A DNA stretch of 64,000 nucleotides from Luteitalea sp. TBR-22 (GTDB lineage Bacteria > Acidobacteriota > Vicinamibacteria > Vicinamibacterales > Vicinamibacteraceae): contig NZ_AP024452.1 in the NCBI RefSeq assembly GCF_016865485.1, positions 5,292,501 to 5,356,500 on the forward strand. The letters run 5' to 3'. Position 1 is the first letter of the stretch; the number at the start of each line of letters is the position of its first letter. Below the pieces are notes generated by a model. The model saw only the letters and a list, made by a program, of their open reading frames with translations, searched no databases and was not told where the DNA came from. The position numbers and the translations under genes were made by a program. This document shows, piece after piece, positions 60,547 through 64,000 of this stretch.

Positions 60547-61173
60547 ATGACCTCCGATACCACCCAGCCCCCCTCCGGCATCGATGCGTTGATCGAGCAG
60601 TGCCTCGCCGGCGACCAGGATGCCTGGGGCCAGATCGTCCGGCAGCACTGGCGCAAGGTGTTCAACGTCGCGTACAAGTTCACCGGCAAGCACGACGAGG
60701 CCGAGGACCTGACGCAGGACATCTTCGTCAAGATCTTCAAGTCGCTGCACACGTTCGACCGGCGGGCGAACTTCCAGACGTGGCTGATCAGCATCAGCCG
60801 CAACCTGTGCATCGACCACTACCGCAGCGTCCGCAAGGAGCGCGAGACGATCTCGCGCGACGTCGACTCGCGCGAGATGGGCACGGCGACGAAGGCCGAG
60901 CCCGGACCGCTGGCCGGCATCGAGCGGGAGGACCAGCGGGCGCTGCTCCGGCTGGCGCTCACGCAGCTGGCGCCGACCCTGCGGTCGGCCGTGCTGCTGC
61001 GCGACATCAAGGAACTGTCGTACCAGGAGATCGCGGTGATGCTCGACCTGCCCGAGGGCACGGTGAAGTCCCGCATCAACCGGGGGCGCACGGAACTTGC
61101 CCGGCAGATCCGCCGTCTGCAGGAATCGGGCCTCTCCACGCCGCGGCGCGCCACCGTCGGCCGCCGCGAGTAG
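60547..61173 (+). CDS. ECF RNA polymerase sigma factor
   Basis: The 208-residue protein has region 2 (IVRQHWRKVFNVAYKFTGKH, EAEDLTQDIFVKIFKSLHTF, WLISISRNLCIDHYRSVRKE) and region 4 (LALTQLAPTLRSAVLLRDIK, SYQEIAVMLDLPEGTVKSRI). There is no zinc-finger anti-sigma gene next to it. Instead, a STAS protein and a small helical protein follow within 24 and 4 bp, suggesting regulation by a different route. GATATCAT (60521-60528) in the short lysA/sigma gap could contain a -10. Confidence 0.92.
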   Translation: MTSDTTQPPSGIDALIEQCLAGDQDAWGQIVRQHWRKVFNVAYKFTGKHDEAEDLTQDIFVKIFKSLHTFDRRANFQTWLISISRNLCIDHYRSVRKERETISRDVDSREMGTATKAEPGPLAGIEREDQRALLRLALTQLAPTLRSAVLLRDIKELSYQEIAVMLDLPEGTVKSRINRGRTELARQIRRLQESGLSTPRRATVGRRE

Positions 61174-61197
61174 CGTTGGAACGGAGCCAATGACACG

Positions 61198-61539
61198 ATG
61201 AACCTCACGACCGAGCACCATGGCGACGTGGCCGTCGTCCGGGTCCTGGAAGCCCGCATGCTGTACCCGATCCTTCCGGACTTCGCCAGCACCGTGAGCG
61301 ACCTGGTGCAGCAGGGCCAGCGCAAGGTGCTGATCGACCTGACGCCAGTGACCTACCTCGACAGCGCCAGCATCGGCTGCCTCGTGGACCTGTACCGGCA
61401 GGTGACCGGCGCGGGAGGCACGCTCAAGCTCTCCGGCCTCCAGAAGCGCGTCGACACCATGCTGACGATGACCAACACGCAGAAGATCATCGAGGTGCAT
61501 CCCGACGCCGCGAGCGCACTGGCGAGCTTCGGAGGCTAG
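61198..61539 (+). CDS. STAS-domain protein (anti-sigma factor antagonist-like)
   Basis: The 113-residue protein is a single STAS domain: TEHHGDVAVVRVLEARMLYP, VLIDLTPVTYLDSASIGCLV with a candidate phospho-Ser in the DSAS motif, and GTLKLSGLQKRVDTMLTMT. Such proteins usually bind a serine-kinase anti-sigma factor and are switched off by phosphorylation. No such kinase lies in this window. It sits 24 bp after the sigma gene and 4 bp before the next gene. Confidence 0.88.
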   Translation: MNLTTEHHGDVAVVRVLEARMLYPILPDFASTVSDLVQQGQRKVLIDLTPVTYLDSASIGCLVDLYRQVTGAGGTLKLSGLQKRVDTMLTMTNTQKIIEVHPDAASALASFGG

Positions 61540-61543
61540 CGAC

Positions 61544-61816
61544 GTGAATGCCATCAAGACCAGCACTGGCGTCGAGATCCCGCTGGACGGCGACCTGCTC
61601 GCGGTGGTCGAGACCCTGTTCCAGGAAGTGACGGTCCGGCACGAACTGGCGCGGACCTACGAGGACATGATGCGGGAGATCCAGCACCTCGCCGAGCAGT
61701 TGTCGCCCGAGGAACTCCGCGCGTACTTCATCGAGAGCCTCTTCCTGAACACGGTGACCTACGAGAACGAACGTCTCGGCGCCCTCGTGAAGAAGCTGCC
61801 GGAAGACGGGGAGTAG
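61544..61816 (+). CDS. Small helical protein of unknown function
   Basis: The 90-residue acidic protein is almost all helix (LLAVVETLFQEVTVRHELAR, MMREIQHLAEQLSPEELRAY, NTVTYENERLGALVKKLPED) and looks like a short coiled coil. It starts 4 bp after the STAS stop, so the sigma-STAS-helical trio is probably one operon. No family recognised. It could be a third component of the switch. Confidence 0.7.
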   Translation: MNAIKTSTGVEIPLDGDLLAVVETLFQEVTVRHELARTYEDMMREIQHLAEQLSPEELRAYFIESLFLNTVTYENERLGALVKKLPEDGE

Positions 61817-61824
61817 AGAAGAGA

Positions 61825-61918
61825 TTTCAGAATTTCAGAAGTTCAGAATTTCGCCACCACCTCAGCGCCTCGAAGGATGGGGATGGTGATGAAATTCTGA
61901 AATTGTGAAATTCTGCAA
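61825..61918. repeat. AT-rich inverted repeat with 28-bp arms, each built of ~8-bp units
   Basis: The left arm (61825-61852) and right arm (61891-61918) are inverted copies matching at 25 of 28 positions, separated by 38 bp. Within each arm the motif AATTTCAG (or its complement) recurs every 8 bp. The element is far richer in A and T than its surroundings. It occupies the gap between the small helical gene and the radical SAM start, ending 6 bp before the ATG. Confidence 0.8.
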
Positions 61919-61924
61919 TTGCTG

Positions 61925-63283
61925 ATGTCCGAGAACTATCTCGCCACCCGCTATCGCTGCTCCTGGCCGTGGAGCACCGCCGTCCTGCTGTGTGATGGGC
62001 GGGTGGTGTGCGGCTGCGCCGACCCGTACGGCAAGCGGGTGCTCGGTGATGCACGCACCGACAGCCTCAACGCGATCTGGACCGGCCCCACCGCGTCGCG
62101 GCTGCGGCAGGAACTCAACGCCGGTGGCTCGGACTTCTGCGGCGACTGCCCGCTGAAGCTGCCGCTGGCCGAGGACGAGCAGCCGCCGCAGCGCCCGCTC
62201 GACGTCGGTCCGCTCCCCTCGCGCATGTACGTGGAGAGCACGGCGGCGTGCAACGTGTCGTGCCTCGACTCCTGCTGTGCGCCGGAGACCGGCATCACGA
62301 AGACGCGGCAGGCGGGCATGCTCGACGTCGACCTGTTCCTGCGCGTGCTCGGCGAGGTCGGGCCGACCCTCGAGCGCGTCGACTTCTTCAACTACGGCGA
62401 GGCCTTCCTCCACAAGCGCGCCGTGGAGATGTGCGAGATCGTCAAGCGCGACTACCCGCACATCTACCTGTACACGTCCACCAACGGCGGCGCGCTCAAC
62501 GAGGAGTCGGCGCGGCGCCTGGTGCGGTCGGGCATCGACGAGATCACCTTCTCGGTGGACGGCGCGTCGCAGGACGTCTACGCCACCTACCGGCAGCGCG
62601 GGCGCTTCGAGCACGTCATGAAGAACCTCCGTGCCGTGATGGACGAGAAGCGCAGGCTCGGCACCGACGTGCCGTTCGTGAACTGGCGCTACATCCTGTT
62701 CCGGTGGAACGACAACGACGCGGAGATGGCGCGCGCCAGGAAGCTGGCCGCCGAGATCGGCGTCGACCGCCTGTGCTGGGAGATCACCGATCACCCCGAG
62801 CACGCGTACTCGCGCCGCTTCGCGCCCGGCACCGAGGACTGGAAGCGGATCAGGCACGAGGTGTGGGACGACAACCACCTCGGGAGCGCGATTCCCGGCA
62901 CCACGCCGCGTGCCCGCATCGAGGTGCGGGGGCCATCGCGCGCCGAGACGCTGGTGCAGCCGGCCGGCGCGCCGCTGGCGCTCGACCTGCGCGTGCGCAA
63001 CCTGAGCCAGCGCCCGTTCCCGCACACGGCCACCTACGGTCGGCGGCTCGTGCGGGTCGGCGCGCAGCTGCTCGACGAGCAGCGCGAACTTCGGGATCGC
63101 GACTTCGTGCGCGCCTCGTTGCCGGCCACCATCGACGCCGGTGCGTGGCAGGACCTCCGCCTCGAGATCCCGCCCATGCCCCCCGGCCGGTATCACATCA
63201 AGCTGGATCTCGTGAGCGAGGGTATCGACTGGTTCGAGTCGTGCGGCTCGGAGGTCACCCTGCGCGAACTGCGCGTCGAGTAG
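61925..63283 (+). CDS. Radical SAM protein with N-terminal SPASM-like Cys region and C-terminal beta-rich domain
   Basis: The 452-residue protein opens with a region resembling SPASM: WSTAVLLCDGRVVCGCADPYG, VLGDARTDSLNAIW, FCGDCPL (Cys23, 29, 31, 72, 75). The radical SAM domain follows, with STAACNVSCLDSCC; its Cys spacing is C109-x3-C113-x3-C117 (plus Cys118) instead of the usual C-x3-C-x2-C. Later motifs NYGEAFLHKRAVEMC, YTSTNGGALNEESA and EITFSVDGASQDVY are typical. The last ~125 residues (LDLRVRNLSQRPFPHTATYG, GRYHIKLDLVSEGIDWFESC) resemble the glycan-binding domain on Wzt-type ABC proteins and some glycosyltransferases. No ribosome site precedes the ATG. Function unknown. Confidence 0.8.
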   Translation: MSENYLATRYRCSWPWSTAVLLCDGRVVCGCADPYGKRVLGDARTDSLNAIWTGPTASRLRQELNAGGSDFCGDCPLKLPLAEDEQPPQRPLDVGPLPSRMYVESTAACNVSCLDSCCAPETGITKTRQAGMLDVDLFLRVLGEVGPTLERVDFFNYGEAFLHKRAVEMCEIVKRDYPHIYLYTSTNGGALNEESARRLVRSGIDEITFSVDGASQDVYATYRQRGRFEHVMKNLRAVMDEKRRLGTDVPFVNWRYILFRWNDNDAEMARARKLAAEIGVDRLCWEITDHPEHAYSRRFAPGTEDWKRIRHEVWDDNHLGSAIPGTTPRARIEVRGPSRAETLVQPAGAPLALDLRVRNLSQRPFPHTATYGRRLVRVGAQLLDEQRELRDRDFVRASLPATIDAGAWQDLRLEIPPMPPGRYHIKLDLVSEGIDWFESCGSEVTLRELRVE

Positions 63284-63313
63284 GGGCGGGGCGCTGCGAG
63301 CTCGCGTCCAGCA

Positions 63314-63390
63314 GGTGTAGCCGTCGGCCTTGGCCGACGGCCTGTGAACCGTCCAGCACCTGACTGCCGGCCAGGGCCGGCACCTACACC
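63314..63390. repeat. Palindromic unit with two perfect hairpins inside 7-bp inverted ends
   Basis: The outer ends GGTGTAG (63314-63320) and CTACACC (63384-63390) are inverted copies. Inside lie CCGTCGGCC-TT-GGCCGACGG (63321-63340) and TGCCGGCC-AG-GGCCGGCA (63365-63382), both perfect. It sits between the convergent radical SAM gene and the truncated minus-strand gene, and it looks like a REP/BIME-type or miniature mobile unit. Confidence 0.75.
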
Positions 63391-63394
63391 ATCG

Positions 63395-64000
63395 TTATTC
63401 CGCCATGTCGTGCGTCGTGAGGTTGCGCGCGAGCAGCGTGTCGGCGCGGGCGCCCTGCCGCGCCTTGGCGAGGTGCTGCAGGTGCGCCGCCTTCTTGTCC
63501 GGCGCCGTCGTCATCAGGGCCGCCGCGAAGTGCAGGGCGGCATCGTCGGGTGCCTGCGCCATGGCCGCCCGCACCATCGCGTAGCCGTCCTTGCCCTGCA
63601 GCGACACCTTCATCGCCACGCCTCGATCGCCGAGCTGCCTGTAGGTCTCCACCAGGTAGCCCGCGTCGAACAACGCCAGCCCCTCTGCCTTCGTGCGCGC
63701 CACCTTGGGCGCGCGCGCCTCGAGCGCCGCGAGCAACGCCGACGCCAGGGCGGGCGATTCGGCCGCATACGCCGACGCGCGGCGCAACGTCTCCATGCGC
63801 ACGATGACCGGCGTGGTCGGCGTGAGCAGCGCGAGCGTGTCGGCGACCAGTCGCGCGCGGTCGTACGACGGCGCCGTCGCGTTCCAGCCGCGCCAGCCCT
63901 CGCTCGTGTCGCCGAACGGCAGCGACCTGGCCGTGCCGATGTCGAACGGATGGCAGATGAGCGGCGGCCCGGCCAGCGCCGGCGTGGGAGTGGTGATGAG
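63395..64000 (-). CDS. Protein of unknown function, 3' part only (truncated by window edge)
   Basis: The minus-strand frame is open from the last base of the window to a stop at 63395, so 201 residues of a longer protein are visible. The ATG at 63796-63798 region is probably internal, because the sequence upstream still looks coding (PPLICHPFDIGTARSLPFGD). The visible part is Ala-rich and helical (ESPALASALLAALEARAPK, YAMVRAAMAQAPDDAALHFA), resembling a tetratricopeptide or armadillo-like solenoid end. No family assigned. Confidence 0.6.
   Translation of the reverse strand, partial: LITTPTPALAGPPLICHPFDIGTARSLPFGDTSEGWRGWNATAPSYDRARLVADTLALLTPTTPVIVRMETLRRASAYAAESPALASALLAALEARAPKVARTKAEGLALFDAGYLVETYRQLGDRGVAMKVSLQGKDGYAMVRAAMAQAPDDAALHFAAALMTTAPDKKAAHLQHLAKARQGARADTLLARNLTTHDMAE

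Overview
The window is GC-rich (estimated around 70 percent by eye) and densely coded. It comes from a Gram-negative-type bacterium: it has an Oar-like TonB-dependent receptor, a TamA/TamB pair, many lipoproteins and a periplasmic chaperone-like protein. The Oar-like receptor, a class II (B12-dependent) ribonucleotide reductase, two NtrC-type two-component pairs and the Firmicutes-like order dprA-topA-trmFO-xerC together suggest Acidobacteriota, perhaps a Vicinamibacteria (Luteitalea-like) member. That assignment is inference; no rRNA gene is present to settle it. I recognised no tRNA, rRNA, CRISPR array, prophage or insertion sequence.

Layout. 1-8.0 kb: the end of a membrane protein, then minus-strand HNH nuclease, NIPSNAP protein, TonB-dependent receptor, secreted trypsin-like protease and outer-membrane protein. 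8.2-11.8 kb: nrdJ with a terminator and a candidate NrdR-box pair in a long non-coding upstream region. 11.8-16.5 kb: an NtrC-type regulator, its membrane histidine kinase and a lipoprotein, then a divergent CPBP protease. 16.6-19.9 kb: an O-antigen-ligase-like protein and a SurA-like protein, divergent from a GT2 glycosyltransferase. 20-33.8 kb: a long minus-strand run of FnIII lipoprotein, FAH-family hydrolase, transaldolase-like aldolase, acyl-CoA carboxylase (beta, biotin carboxylase and a separate biotin carrier), tamB and tamA. 34-39.8 kb: a PEGA protein, a small membrane protein and a minus-strand unit of ECF sigma, anti-sigma, two envelope proteins and an APC permease. 40-45 kb: an ABC-F ATPase and a cytoplasmic PAS kinase with an NtrC-type regulator. 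45-51.5 kb: xerC, trmFO, topA, dprA. 51.7-58.7 kb: TPR protein, lipoprotein, rplU-rpmA-obg-nadD-rsfS-comF, a secreted small protein, and a trypsin-like protease with a small partner. 58.6-64 kb: tmk-lysA, an ECF sigma-STAS-coiled-coil set, an unusual radical SAM protein, and a truncated gene at the edge.

How the genes work together. The main themes are envelope biogenesis (TamAB, SurA-like, O-antigen ligase, lipoproteins), the ribosome assembly and NAD block (L21, L27, Obg, NadD, RsfS), DNA processing (DprA, TopA, XerC), acyl-CoA carboxylation, and several regulatory switches. Five gene junctions use the same four-base GTGA stop/start overlap, and two more use ATGA or TGATG.

The most unusual non-coding signal is a set of intergenic stretches with strict 7-bp periodicity. 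Each has its own sequence. The clearest is a 119-bp run of 17 consecutive heptamers filling the gap between two convergent genes and running into the xerC stop codon. Other oddities are a double-hairpin palindromic unit near 63.35 kb, long AT-rich inverted arms just before the radical SAM gene, a perfect 11-bp dyad near 42.23 kb, and a radical SAM protein that appears to carry its SPASM-like Cys region at the N-terminus.
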